A DNA stretch of 64,000 nucleotides from Sordaria brevicollis (lineage: Eukaryota; Ascomycota; Sordariomycetes; Sordariales; Sordariaceae): NCBI GenBank assembly GCA_033439795.1, contig JAUTDP010000015.1, positions 868,001 to 932,000 on the forward strand, written 5' to 3'. Under the pieces are notes generated by a model that was not told the origin of the DNA, did no database searches, and was given only the letters and a program-made list of their open reading frames with translations. Position 1 is the stretch's first letter. Every line of letters starts with the position of its first letter. Shown piece after piece: positions 12,890 through 24,851 of the stretch. The translations under genes were made by a program, and so were the position numbers.

Positions 12890-15520
12890 TCACCTCACCG
12901 CCTCCTTATCCTTCCTCGTAACCGTCTGAATGAAGCTCTGATACTGTTCATCCTCCGTAGTCTCCAGCATGATCCGCGCATTCCGCCTTGGTGGGAGCTC
13001 CCTAATCTCTGGCTTGGGTATCTGCTTGTTTGCTGTCGTCCATAACACACCTCCTGTCTTCGCTGCCTTTGGCACTTTGGGTTCCGTCGCCGCTGTTTCT
13101 GGTGGAGCATCGATCACGACGACCTCCTTCTCCTTCTCCTTGTCCTTCTCCTTCTCCTTTTCCTTGCCCGTTTGTCCTTTGCTGGGTCCAGCTGTGGCCG
13201 CCGTGCCATCGGGCGCCTTAGCACCTTCCCCTTCGCCGTTCCCCGGCGTCTCGGTAGGTCTGGGCAACCTCATGGCTAAGAGAACGAATTCGCTTCGTTG
13301 CATGGTATCCATGATATCATCCATATATCTCTTGACTTCGTCCTCCGGCGCCACCACTCTCGCCAGATTATCCAGCAAATGCTTTCCACTGGGAGCTGCT
13401 GTGAATATCCTGATCGTCATGGGTTGATAATAATCTAGCTCCGGATCCGCCATCGGATACTCTCCCTTGCTGCCCCTTCTAATGATCAGAAAGGATGCCA
13501 CCACCTGTTGTTGTTGCTGCTGCTGCTGTGATCCTGCGCCACTGCTAGAGCTGTTATTGGGGATAGTCTGATAATCCAAAAGGCTGAACTTCGGGAAAAG
13601 GTAGCGGTCGCCGTTCCCTCCTGCAAACTCAAACACGATGGCCGAGTAATCGGGCTGCTTCGGTGGGGGTGGTGGGCCTTTGGAGCGAAGCGCCTGTTGA
13701 GCGGACGCCTTTTCAGCTTTCTCCCCCTTCTCCTTTGTGGCCTTTTCAGCCTTTTCCGTCTTCTTCTCTCCAGCAGCGTTCGCCGCCGATGTTGTCGCTG
13801 TACCGCTATCGGTCCCAATGCCCGCGCCGTTCGCTTGTTTTGACGATCCTGCTGTCGATGCCGTTGACTGGCGCCGCTGCTGTTGGGTCTTTTTAGTGAC
13901 TAGGTTAGAATGCGCGAGGTCCAGAATCGCCTTGAGGTCCGTGGCATCGGTTGGTTGAGGCTTGTTATGGGCTACACGCCGGACCATTTCCTTCGTCTTT
14001 TCATCATCCAGAGCTATCTTTACTAGCGAAACAAGCAGTGGATTGCTATTTGGTGGTGGCTGCAAAGTAGATGATTTTTGCTTGGGGTTGGATGCCAATA
14101 CAATCTCAAGAATTGCGGCTACCTCGTCCGCAAAGTACTGTACCGTTTTCCCATCAACGAATAGCTTATCGGCAGCAGGTGGCGCCGGAATATTGCTCTT
14201 CCGCTTGCTCTCTGAGGTGATCGCGTCAATGATGCCTTGGAATCGCTCAAGTTCCTGCTTTGATGCCTCTCCCTGGGCCACCCGCTTCATCAGATCTCTA
14301 AGCTGAGGATCTTCGCCGGCCTTTTCGGCTAGCATGAGAATGATTGGATCTGCCCCCGCAGCTGGCTTGGCTGGTGTGGCGCCATTGGCAGCGGGCCTTG
14401 GCGTAGCAGGAGCTGCTGGGGCTGCGGGCGCCCCTGTTGTTGGCCTTGGAGGGACACCAGATGGTATTGAGGGGGTGGTCGGATTGACAGAGTTTGGTGG
14501 GACAGTGCCTGGGACGGATACTGGTCGGGGCGGCTGTGCACCTACGACAGGTGTTGTGGTCGGGGCCCGCGGGGCTGGCGCAGCTAATGATGGTGAGGGC
14601 GAGAGAAGGGATTCTATACCTCTAGGCGTACCAGCGGGCTTCGCGAGCGTGGGTGGAACCGTAGCAGCTGGACTGGGAGCAGTTTGCACGGGTACTGACT
14701 TTGTCGGTTGTCCTGCCAGCGTGGGGGTCTGGGGTTTGGCCTCTGCTTGTGGTGTTGCCTGAGAGGTGGCCTTTGGATCCGTCTCGGCTGTGGTCGCCTT
14801 CTTGGCATCTGATGTAGCTGGCACAGGCGTTGACGATGTTGATGCGGCCACTGACTTGGGCTTTGGTGTAGGAGGCGGCGGCATAACCCCATTCGGAGGC
14901 CCGTACTCGAGGATCGGTCGCTTATCGGACGGTGGTTTGGGCGGAGGAGGGTTGGGATCCTTGACAGCGAACATTGTTGCCTCGAAGACGTGTGGCTCGC
15001 AAGTGATTGTCACCTGGCCTAATTTGACCATGCTGTCCTTTGGCGGGTTGTTGGGCTCTTCGATAACAGCACCCCTCTTCTTGATGGGCTTGGTCCAGTA
15101 TTTTTCGAATATTTGCTCGCTCATCCATTGATTGCGTGATCGGATAAAGGACTCGTGGAGGACACCGCTGCGACGTAATCATGTTAGAATCAGGAAAAGC
15201 ACATGGAAGTGAACGTGCGGGCAGCGAAAAGAAAAGACGGCGAACCTTTCTTGCAGAGTTTGATAGTCCTTGGTTGACAGGTCCTCTGGCTGCGGCTCCT
15301 CAACTGTCGGGAGTGGTTTTCCTGGCGTGATGGAGCTAGGCAGCGTCTGCTTGGGAGGCACCTCAGCAACAGGCTCCGGCTCAGGCTCCTTTTGGGGCGC
15401 GGGCGCCGGAGTGGAAGACTTTGTCGAGGTCGGGGGTGTGTCGGTTTGTCTTCGCTTGGCGGCCTGCTCTGACCTCGCGGCGGCGCGAGGAGGCAGCTTG
15501 CGCTTCTTTTCTGTCGTCAT
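12890..15520 (-). CDS. SWC3: SWR1-complex subunit Swc3-like protein
   Basis: Probable subunit of the SWR1 nucleosome remodeller, which exchanges H2A for H2A.Z in chromatin. Exons are 15520-15246 and 15167-12890, giving 850 residues. The intron has an unusual donor (GTTCGC) but a good CTAAC branch and CAG acceptor, and the join restores one continuous domain. The signature is the N-terminal block spanning the splice: SGVLHESFIRSRNQWMSEQI, then FEKYWTKP and a VTITCEPHVFEATMFAVKDP segment, as in Swc3-family proteins. A long Pro/Thr/Ala-rich linker follows (about residues 170-360). Two helical repeats contain PIILMLAEKAGEDPQLRDLM and NPLLVSLVKIALDDEKTKEM. A Lys/Glu-rich stretch, a run of eight Gln and a more globular C-terminal third (LDYYQPMTIRIFTAAPSGKH) complete it. 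Longer than yeast Swc3 (about 625), as expected for filamentous fungi. The family call rests on the N-terminal block. Confidence 0.85.
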
Positions 15521-16771
15521 GGTTTCACGCGCGCGACCGGCACCGGCACGTTCCTGGTCGTGATCTGGAAAGAAGGGTTGCGCTACTATGCAATCGACAT
15601 CGGAAGGTAATCACGAGTGTCGAGTGATGGTGGATGTGGATATGGTGTCAAAGGCGCAAAATGACGTGTGTCGAGAGGTGGGTATCAATCGCGAAGTAAA
15701 AAGTGGGATTATGTAAAAGAACTGAAGTGATAAGACTGTCAAACGGAATTTGATGAAAGAAGCGAAAAAGGAGGGAACGTGTCTGGCGTTGGCGTATGGT
15801 AGGTCAAGAAGAACGGGGGCTGGTCCAAATGGGGGGAGGACGACGATCGCGACAGCGTGTGGTGGGCGGAAGTGTGGTGGTGGTGGAGGAGGAGGAGGAA
15901 GATGAGTGGACGTGTTGCGACTAAAAGTGGTTGCGAAAGTGAAGAGATGGACAAGACTGAGAGTGGAAGAAATATGATATGGGGCTCTCGTTCCCGTCCC
16001 GTCTCCTCTTCTGTTTGGTCGGCTGGGCATCATGTCCAACCGCAGCCAAGAGCGAGCGAGGACTGAGCATGCACGCCGCACGCCGCACTCTGTCCCTCTC
16101 GCTAGTCCGCCCAAGTGCATTTGACTGTACTTCTGTACTTGCGATCACTGGCAGCTGCCTCTTGAACAATCCCAATCATTGGCTTCCATGTAGTCCTCCC
16201 AGTCTCCTCGAGCAAAATGATCCTCTTGGTTGCAATTTGCAAATAATAGGTAGATAGCACCTGCCCGTAGCAGACGGGAAGCCATGCGCGACCGCCCGAT
16301 ACTAAGCCTGGATAGGGTAATAAAAGGAGAATGCAGCCATCTGATTGGCTGAGATAGAATGAGGCCCCTTCCAACTTCCCAACGCTTGCGACTTCATCTC
16401 TTGTCTGCAATAATTTGTCCTTCTTCTCGAGTCGAACACAGAGTCCCCAAATCGAAAAGAATATCTATCGTGGTCCAAAAATCAATCCTATTTGTCCATG
16501 CTGTTGGCGCTCCGTCATTACATTGAAACAAACACGCGTTGCGCATGCACCTGCCACAGCATGTAGGTACAGGTGAAAGAGGCGCGTTTGATAGACGTTG
16601 ATAGTGTGCAAAGCCTATCACGGGATTGCGGCTGACTGTACTATGGGTGGGACGGCGATTAAGCCTCAGGCGCCGGGACCCAGTCTTACGCTCGCTATCA
16701 AGTTTGACCCAAATCTGCCCGGGACTCACATGTCTAACCCTAGCCTTAGCGACACTGTCCCTATCAAATTG
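15521..16771. other. Intergenic region between the Swc3-like gene and copia element 1
   Basis: About 1.25 kb of ordinary base composition ending exactly at the 5-bp target site AATTG (16767-16771). It should contain the promoter of the Swc3-like gene. A 169-codon minus-strand frame (15611-16120) is low-complexity with a polyproline tract and no start context, so I do not call it. There is no sign of RIP here, although the retrotransposon begins at the next base. Confidence 0.6.
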
Positions 16772-16960
16772 TGTCAGATTGCACAGTAAAGTGGATATTG
16801 TAATTGAGGGTTAAAAATTGATGTGTGTATTCAGAAGAGTTCTGTAGAACCCGAATTGGGGGTGCCTAAACTATTAGGAAGGTCTGCAACCAGAATCTAA
16901 TAGTTGGGGCGCCTTACGTAAATCTATTTCTATTAATCGAATCTACCCTCTAATTTAATA
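16772..16960 (-). repeat. LTR of copia element 1 (left copy, 3' LTR)
   Basis: 189 bp beginning TGTCAG and ending TTTAATA (mutated from TCTAACA). Relative to the partner at 22204-22392 I count about 25 differences, all transitions. They are concentrated toward the interior side, while the outer edge still has the TG terminus. Confidence 0.93.
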
Positions 16961-19900
16961 TACCTCCCCAAATGCAATTTATTTCCTAAAATAAACAAAT
17001 CTAAAACTATTTACACAAAACCAATTACTCCTCCTTATTTATCTCCTTAATCCTTAAGTATTCTATTTATTAATAACCTTCCTTATTTCGTATAGAATTT
17101 ATCCCTATTAATTTCCTAAACTCCTAATATTTTTCTACGGTTAATATTTTAATTATACTATCTATAAATATCTTTAAAATCTTAAAATACTATATTTTAA
17201 TTATCCCTATTTATACCTCCTATTTTAATTAATATTAGTAAATATTAATATAATGGAGTTTAATTACTAATTTTAATATTTCTACGTCTAGGATTTTAAG
17301 TATTTAAATATTATTATATTCGAAAATTGGGGTAGGGTTAGAGAATTTTAATATAAGATTTTTAAATAGCTTTATAATATATAATACTTCCTTAGTAATG
17401 TTAAAAAGGGCTACGAATTCTATTTCGGTTATAAAAATAGTTATTATTAACTATTTAGAAGCTCCCTAATAAATAAATTTACTATATAGCTTTACTATAA
17501 AATTTTAGGAACTTTTATAATTAATAGAATTATTAGTAAAGGAGGCGTTAAAAGTAAATTAAAGTTTAATATTTCTTCTATAATATAGGGCTAAGTCTAC
17601 AATAATAAAGAAGTAATATAATATTTTATTTACAACTTTATAATATTCTAATTTTAGGTTATAATTATATTTAATAAATTAATTAATTATAAAGGTAATA
17701 TTTAATTTAATAATAACGGCGGTATAGAATATAGACCCGATTTTAATTTAATATCAATAAATAAATTAGCTAATAACCTTATAATCGTAGGGTATTAATT
17801 CGATATTATTTATTAAAATTTAAATAATATATTTATTATTAGCGAACTTATAAATTTTTTAAAAATATAACCGTTAAGATAATTAAATTTTACAAACTTT
17901 ATAATCGCGGATTACTTTAATACCTAAAAACTATTACAATTCCTCTCCTTTAATTAAATTATACCGGGATTATAGAGTTTTTATATACTACCGGGTAACT
18001 TCCTCCTTAATAGGGTAATAATAAAAAACAATATTATTAATATAATAAAAGATTAAAATACCGTCGTTAATTAAAATATAAAGATCTTTAAGGATTACGT
18101 AAAACCCTAAAGCTTTAAATATCCTTATAAACTCTCATTATTATAATAATAAGGAACGACGAAAATTATATAATACTTTAAAGATTTTAAACACTTTCCT
18201 TTAAATATAATAATTTAATAATATACGTATATAAATCTCTTCGTCTATTACTATATTTATAAAAGTATTAATTACGTCCTATTAAATAAATTCAAAATTA
18301 AAGCGTAAAATTATAATTATAAAGGTATAGAAAGACTTTCTTATTAAAGTAGAGGTATAAATTTCCTACCCTATAATCCTTATTTATTAATCTTTACGTA
18401 TAATTAAATAAACTTTAACTTTATTAAAATAATTATTTTTAAAGTATTTATAAATATATACCTATATATAATCGAAGATTTACTTACCCTTAATTCTAAA
18501 TTCGTTATAATTTACCTCTATTTAAATTTTTATTTATTTATAACTTTCGAAGTAAATTCGCTTAATTTACTTAAAAAAGTCGCTTAAAGGATATTTATCG
18601 AAATCTTTATAATTGCAAAGTATTAACGGCAATTAATAACAATAGAAGCTTTAAAATTTATTAATAGCGATTAGGAATTTAATCGTATCTTTAATAATTA
18701 CCCTTTCTTTATATATAGAACGCAATAATTCTATTTTAATAACTTTCTTTTTATATATTATAATTATAAATTATTAAAAACGTCCGGCGTTAAATATTAC
18801 CTTCTAGGGCTCGAAACCTTTTAATAATTCCTTTTTAGCGTATTTAGTACAATTTATAACGAATACCCCTATAAAAAAGGAAATTAATAATAATATATCT
18901 AATAATATTAAATAATTGTAATTAACGAAATAATTAATAACTATTCGGTCTTCCTTTAAATTTATAACCTTATTAAAGGGGTTTAGAAGTAGTACGCTAA
19001 TCTCCACCTCTTTAATAATTACTTCTTCGGTTTATACCTCCCTAATAGCTATTACTTCCCTTTTTTAAACCGGGTTAAAAGAAAGAAAATTTAAAAGGTT
19101 ATAAGTATTCATATCTTTTATATCGGTACGGTTAGCTATAAAATCGAAGGGAAATTAATTATTTAATAATTATTCTCTAACAGTATATTTCTTTAATAAA
19201 GCGGTAAATTCTTTTAAAATAAATTTTAAAAATTCGGCTTCCTTTTTTACCTTATTAGTAAAAAGGGTACGCTTATCGAAAATAACGTTACGGGTATTAA
19301 TAACCTCATTAATAATAAGGTTTTAAATTCGGTAGATAATTATAAAGGTATAACCGATTAAATATTTAATCTACGCTTTAGGGTTTATTTTTTAAAACTT
19401 ATTTTACTTATTTTTAATAATAATAATTATTATAAATACTTTATAACTATAAATTCGAAAATAAAAAATATTAAATTTACAAAGGGTAATTTTATCGTTA
19501 TTATTATTAATTTTCTTAATAATAACTATATAAAATCTTTTATAAGGAGATTTCTAATTATAGAAGTATTTAGGGGACCGATTATTAAAATATATTATTA
19601 TAAAAACAATTTCCGGCTAAAAATCTTTAGGAAAACGAATACTTAGACCTATAGCGCGCACTTTATCCTTAATTATACCTCCCGAACGCTTTATACTTCC
19701 GTTTTATATTTAAATATATAGAATAAAGGGTTCTATAATTATACCGCATTACGCTAATAAATTTAAGAGTAATTATAATTTCGTAATTTCGTTATCGCAT
19801 TTTAATATTCGTACTATAACGTTAAATTATATTTTAAAAAGAATAAAGAAATCGTTTAAATAAATTACAATTATAATAGCGAATCGGTCGTAGAGGAAAT

Positions 19901-22203
19901 ATTTTTAAATATATTTAGTAAATTTATAAATAATAAATATAATATTAGTATAACTTCGGTAATTTTCCTTATAATCGAGAAAATTTATAACGAAACGTTT
20001 TCTAACCCTATACCCTCTATTTTTAAATTTTCGCTTAATTTATTATTTAATTTTTACTTAAATATAAATATTATATTATTCGGTCTTAAAATTTTCTTTA
20101 TCCTCCTCCTTTTTATTCTTAAATAGGATTTTAACTCCTAATACGTTATAAAAGTAAAATAATACCTAGGGACTAAAGTACCCTAATTTAAAATACTAAA
20201 TAAAGGGGTCTTTATAATAATACTTATAACCTATATAAGAATTGACTATATTCCTACGGGTATAAAAATTCGCCCGAATAAGTAAATAAGGAAACTCTTT
20301 AAATAAAATTTAACGGTAACGGGTCTTAAAATAGCAAAAAAATAATTAATCTACATTATAAAAGCAATTATTAAATAATTTATAATCCTAAAAAAAACCT
20401 TATTTACGTAATAAATATAAAAAAATAAAATTGGCTATAAAATTAAAATAAAAGGTTATATTATAGAAATATAGCTTCTTAGGCCTATTTTCTCTATTAA
20501 TAATAAAATTAACTTCCCTATAACCTTAAATTATAATACGTAAATCTCCAACCTATAAATTATTACTATAGGGTACGTAATAAAAATTAAAGAAACGCGT
20601 AATTTCGTTAAATACGTATAAAGAGCTATTAAAATTAAGAAAAATATAATTTTTAAACGGGTAAATATTAAAACTTCCTTTTCCTACTTAAAATACTATT
20701 TATATTATAACAATTCTATAAATTTAAATAAGGATAGGAATAAAATTTATAACAATATTCTTACTAGAAAATTAATTACTTTAAAATTAATTACTAATAT
20801 TAAAATCAAAATCTATTAATTATTTAACTATCTCCCTTCTCTAAACTTCGACCTCCCTTTTAAACTTTAAATTATTATTAAAATTCTTAACTACCCGAAT
20901 TTATATTTTAAAATTAAACTTCTAACGAAGGTTTAAGGCCTTACTAAGAAAAAAATATTAATAATATTTAATAATATACGTACCCTCTTCATAAACTTTA
21001 TAATAAAATAATAATAATAAACTTCCGCTCTATTTAGAATCTTTAATTTACGTTACGTACTTCCTTTTATATTAATTACGTTGAAGTCTATTAAATTAAA
21101 CGTCTTTTACTTTAATATTAATATCCTTTAACCTATTAAAAATATTACCTCTAATTCTAAAAAATACCCCGCAAATACCTCTACGGCTAAATTTAACCTA
21201 TATAATTACGGGTATTTTATTATTAAAGCCTTTAATACAGAAATCCTTAAATAAAATATAAAAATTAAAAATATTATTAATAATTTATAAACAATATTAA
21301 CGCAAAGCGCCGAAGGCCCAACCCGGTTAAATAAAACGTAAATATTTAATAAAATTATAAAATTAAGCGGTAATTAATAGGGATTTAAAAACTATATAAA
21401 ATTAGGTTTTAATTATAATAATTTCCTAATTATCAATTTACTTAATTATTCCTATCTTAAACTCTATTATAAAAGGTTTATTAATATAATCGTAATAAAC
21501 TTTACAAATATTAATAAAGGTTTATTCGGGATAATATTATAACCCCTTAACGAAAATAAAATATTATTAGGGGAGATTTTCGTTATTCCGGAAATAATTA
21601 AACTTATAATCCTAATAAACGGTTTTATATATTTATTTAATAAATATAGCGCAATACTTCGAAAAGGTTTCGTATTTTTTAAACCGGTAATTAAATATAT
21701 TAATATCGTAATTATATTCCTATAGCCCCGCGATAATAAAGTCGGTAAATTTAGCGGTAGCGTCATTAATCTATTCTTTTAGGGATTTTTCGGTAAACTC
21801 TACGCCTATAGGAATATTATCGGCATTATAAAGAAGAATTAGCGTAATAAAAATACTATTTTCAAAATCGTTAAAGGCTTCTTTAGCCTTTTTAATATAA
21901 TAGCGGGCGGATAATTTAATAGCGTAATCTATAATAATTAACTCTATAGGCTCAAAAGGAATTAGTTATACCCCTAATATATAATTAATAAAATTTAGGA
22001 CTTTAATATAAGCTATAAATTCGTTATTCTATTCTTTAAATTTATTTATAGAATTTAAATAAACCTATTTAGCGACGACTTCCTTATCGATTAATTGGAA
22101 TATAATTAATAACGTAATAAGTTATAATAGTAATAGTAATAATAATTATAATTAATATAATTAAAGTTTTCGTAGCGCGGAGATTATAAATTAGATTATT
22201 AAT

Positions 22204-22392
22204 TATTAAATTGTATAGCAAAGTGGATATCGTAATTGAGGGTTAAAAATTGATGTGTGTATTCAAAAGAGTTTTGTGGAACCCGAGTTGGGGGTGCCCA
22301 GACTATTAGGAAGGTCTGCAGCCAGAATCTGGTGGCTGGGGCGCCTTACGTAAGTCTATTTCTACTGGTCGAGTCTACCCTCTAATCTAACA
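22204..22392 (-). repeat. LTR of copia element 1 (right copy, 5' LTR)
   Basis: 189 bp, same length as the left copy. Its inner end is mutated (TATTAA where the left copy has TGTCAG) and its outer end is preserved (TCTAACA). It is followed directly by the AATTG duplication. Confidence 0.93.
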
Positions 22393-22663
22393 AATTGCAA
22401 CCCAAGTCCCGCTCTGCCATCCAACGTCAGCTCTTCCCTTTGGACGATTGCGAACCAATATTTCCAACTCTACAACCAACAAACACCAAACAACAAACTT
22501 CGCGAAGAAACTTGAGTATGGCTACTCTTCTCACTCTTTACGGTGGAACAAAAGCGATCTGATTTTTGAACGAGCTAATCATTTCAACAAATTTCACAAA
22601 CAAGTGCATTCGACGCAACCTTCTTCATTTCATCTCAATTCATTTCACATGTGAATATCTGCC

Positions 22664-24300
22664 ATGACATCTTCAGCGGCCTACCTCGTTCCGGCTCTGG
22701 CCGTCGGTGTTCCTGTCGGCGTCTACGCTCTTTTTCTTGGTCTTGTTTCAATCCCATATGTTCAAAGATTGTAAGAGATATTCCGTAGTTGACCGCTTTG
22801 TAAATGTTCAAAACAACATGCGCTGACCACTCTCAACCTTGGTGAAGTGCCGTATATGCACACAAGGTCAACACTCTCTGGTGGCCACCACATAATCCCA
22901 ACCGTCCTGAACGATGGGGCTTTGCAAGTCAGTAGTTATCGTCATCATTGTAATACCGGACAACTCCATGGCTAACATTGTCCAAAAAGAAAACCAAGTA
23001 ACCCCCTTCACCCTCAAAACCATCGACAACCAAACCCTCTACGCGTGGCACATACTCCCCCTCGGCCTCTACGCCAAACACGAGGCAGCCTTAGCCGCTC
23101 AAGACCGTTCCTCGTCTGGCGGGTTTGTCTCAGACATTACCTCTAGCCTTAACTTCAAACTCCTTCGCAATGACCCCGAAGCCCGTCTCGTACTTTACTT
23201 CCACGGCAACGCAGGCCACATAACCCAATCCATCCGGCCCCGGTCCTTCCACGCGTTGACATCCGTCTCCTCAAAAATCCATATCTTAGCCATCGACTAC
23301 CGCGGATTCGGCCTCAGCACCGGCTCACCCACCGAAGACGGACTGATCCTCGACGCCAGAGCAGCAGTGGACTGGGCTACTCATGTAGCTGGTATCCCAC
23401 CAGAAAGGATAGTCTTGCTAGGTCACAGTCTCGGTACAGCAGTTGCCACGGTGGCTGCGGAGTTTTATTCCTGCGGCACCACCTCTACTTCTGGTCCATA
23501 CTCCGACAATGGCCCTCGAAACACCACCAACGACGCCACCAACACACGAGACAGAAGCCAAAAACCACTCGAATTTGCCGGCCTAATCCTCATCGCAGCT
23601 TTTTCGTCTTTACCAACCATGTTATCAGGCTACTCCATAGCCGGCTGGCTTCCCGTCCTCCGGCCACTCACTTATTGGCCGTGGCTTCTGCGGAAGGTGA
23701 TGAGCAGGATAGTAGACAAGTGGCAAAGCGACCAACGACTTACCGCCTTGACCAAGTTTGCCAAGAGTCGTGGACGGAAGTTTAACCTGACGCTTATCCA
23801 CGCCAGGAACGACTGGGATATACCGTGTCATGAGGATGATAAGCTGTTTAGGGGAGCGGTAAAGGGGCTGGTGGAGGCGGAGTTGGGGGTGGGCATCGAT
23901 TATGGTGGGAGTGATGGGTTGGAGGATGAGACGGAGGAGGAGAGGGAGAGGATTAAGAGAGCGGAGGAGAGGGATGTGGAGAGGGCTGTTGAGACGGTGT
24001 TGAGGGAGGAAAAGGGGAAGAGGACGGCGGAGAGGTGGATGGGGGATGGTTCGAAGAAGGAAAAGGAGAGGGGGTTCGTGACGACGTGGTATGATGAGGG
24101 GGTGACGATCAGACAGGAGTTGTTTCCTTATGGTGGTAAGTTACCTAACCCTAATCAAACGTGGAGGACTGGAGGGTGGTGAAATGATCGCTAACAAAGT
24201 GCACACAGGACATAACAACATCATGTTTTACTCGCCGGTGCCGTTGGCTGTTATGAGGGCGTTTGGGCTTGTTGATGAGCCTGAGAGCAGGTTGAACTAA
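22664..24300 (+). CDS. ABHD12-like alpha/beta hydrolase
   Basis: Predicted serine hydrolase of the ABHD12/BEM46-like group, membrane-anchored by its N-terminus; relatives hydrolyse (lyso)phospholipids or monoacylglycerols. The substrate here is unknown. Exons are 22664-22770, 22848-22927, 22990-24135 and 24209-24300, giving 474 residues. The joins restore the family block FAVYAHKVNTLWWPPHNPNR...GFAKNQVTPF. A hydrophobic N-terminal segment (about residues 5-30, AAYLVPALAVGVPVGVYALF) is a signal anchor. The oxyanion motif HGNAG starts near residue 134, and the nucleophile elbow LLGHSLGTAVA has Ser near 209. An acidic residue in NDWDIPCHED and the His in PYGGHNN near the C-terminus complete the triad. 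A Glu/Arg-rich insert (about residues 370-430) precedes the last block. The start lies only ~270 bp from copia element 1, so the promoter is short or shared with the LTR flank. Confidence 0.9.
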
Positions 24301-24391
24301 GGACGCAAATGGTGCATGCAGCGAGGAGTTTCGGATACGTAGATGATCAATTACCTTAGCGTCGATATAGATGTCAACATGATACCATGTA

Positions 24392-24662
24392 CATTCCAAT
24401 GCTGGTTTGTTTGTTAGCTCGATACCTCGAGTCGTTGTCTTTTCGCGTTTAGATTTCTTATTGAGAGGTTTTGTTTTGGAACTGAGCTATGAGTTTATTT
24501 CGATTATGCCTTTTAAGAAAGTCAATATGCCATATCAGCTTCTCGTAATGTATTTAAGAGAAGCAATTAGCCATGTTATCCCATTTTGACGAGGTTTCGT
24601 ACAAGTCCAGATATCTACCGGTATAGAAGTGCCGCGCTACCAATCAAACCAATAGTGGAGTG
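24392..24662. mobile_element. MITE copy A (TA-flanked inverted-repeat element)
   Basis: 271 bp between TA dinucleotides (24390-24391, 24663-24664). The left end CATTCCAATGCTGGTTTGTT is an imperfect inverted repeat of the right end, whose reverse complement begins CACTCCACTATTGGTTTGAT. Similarity continues for about 35 bp. Copies B (inverted relative to this one) and C have the same ends. No transposase is encoded. The TA flanks suggest Tc1/mariner-type mobilisation, which is inference. It lies between the ABHD12-like gene and the membrane-protein gene. Confidence 0.85.
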
Positions 24663-24851
24663 TACGTGATTGTCTTTCCATATGAACATAATGGCTAGTA
24701 GTGATGCTGTCATCAAAACAACAATGGTGTGGTTCTCATAAGCACGAGGTCGTGAGAAATCGGGAAGAAGGAAAACATCAAAAAGAGAATGAGAGAAGTA
24801 CGGACAAAGGCTTTAGTAGAACCGAACGCTCAACCCATCCGACACCTCACC

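Larger units (their letters stand above)
16772..22392 (-). mobile_element. RIP-degraded Ty1/copia LTR retrotransposon, element 1
   Basis: A complete 5,621-bp LTR element in minus orientation, flanked by a perfect AATTG duplication (16767-16771 and 22393-22397). The LTRs are both 189 bp. The interior is extremely A+T-rich with no intact gene. Minus-strand translation still shows copia reverse transcriptase relics in order. A KVLYNFRRSLLL-stop-stop-stop segment (about 18180-18130) corresponds to the copia ALYGL...W motif. FYYINNIV (about 18052-18028) corresponds to FYVDDIV. KGEEL-stop-stop-FLGIKVIRD (about 17950-17900) corresponds to GELxWFLGI. Reverse transcriptase only ~1.1 kb from the 3' LTR fits the copia order integrase-RT-RNase H. 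The changes (Trp or Gln codons to stop, Gly to Asn, Asp to Asn) are C-to-T or G-to-A transitions as expected of RIP. Non-autonomous now. Confidence 0.93.

Noticed and set aside
15611..16120. 169-codon minus-strand frame with polyproline
   Set aside because: Low-complexity, lies in the promoter of the Swc3-like gene, no homology-like blocks.
18804..19007. 67-codon minus-strand frame inside copia element 1
   Set aside because: Same reason: A+T-biased relic without an intact domain.
21467..21766. 99-codon hydrophobic minus-strand frame inside copia element 1
   Set aside because: It is a surviving gap between RIP stops in element DNA; Ile/Asn/Leu bias comes from A+T content.
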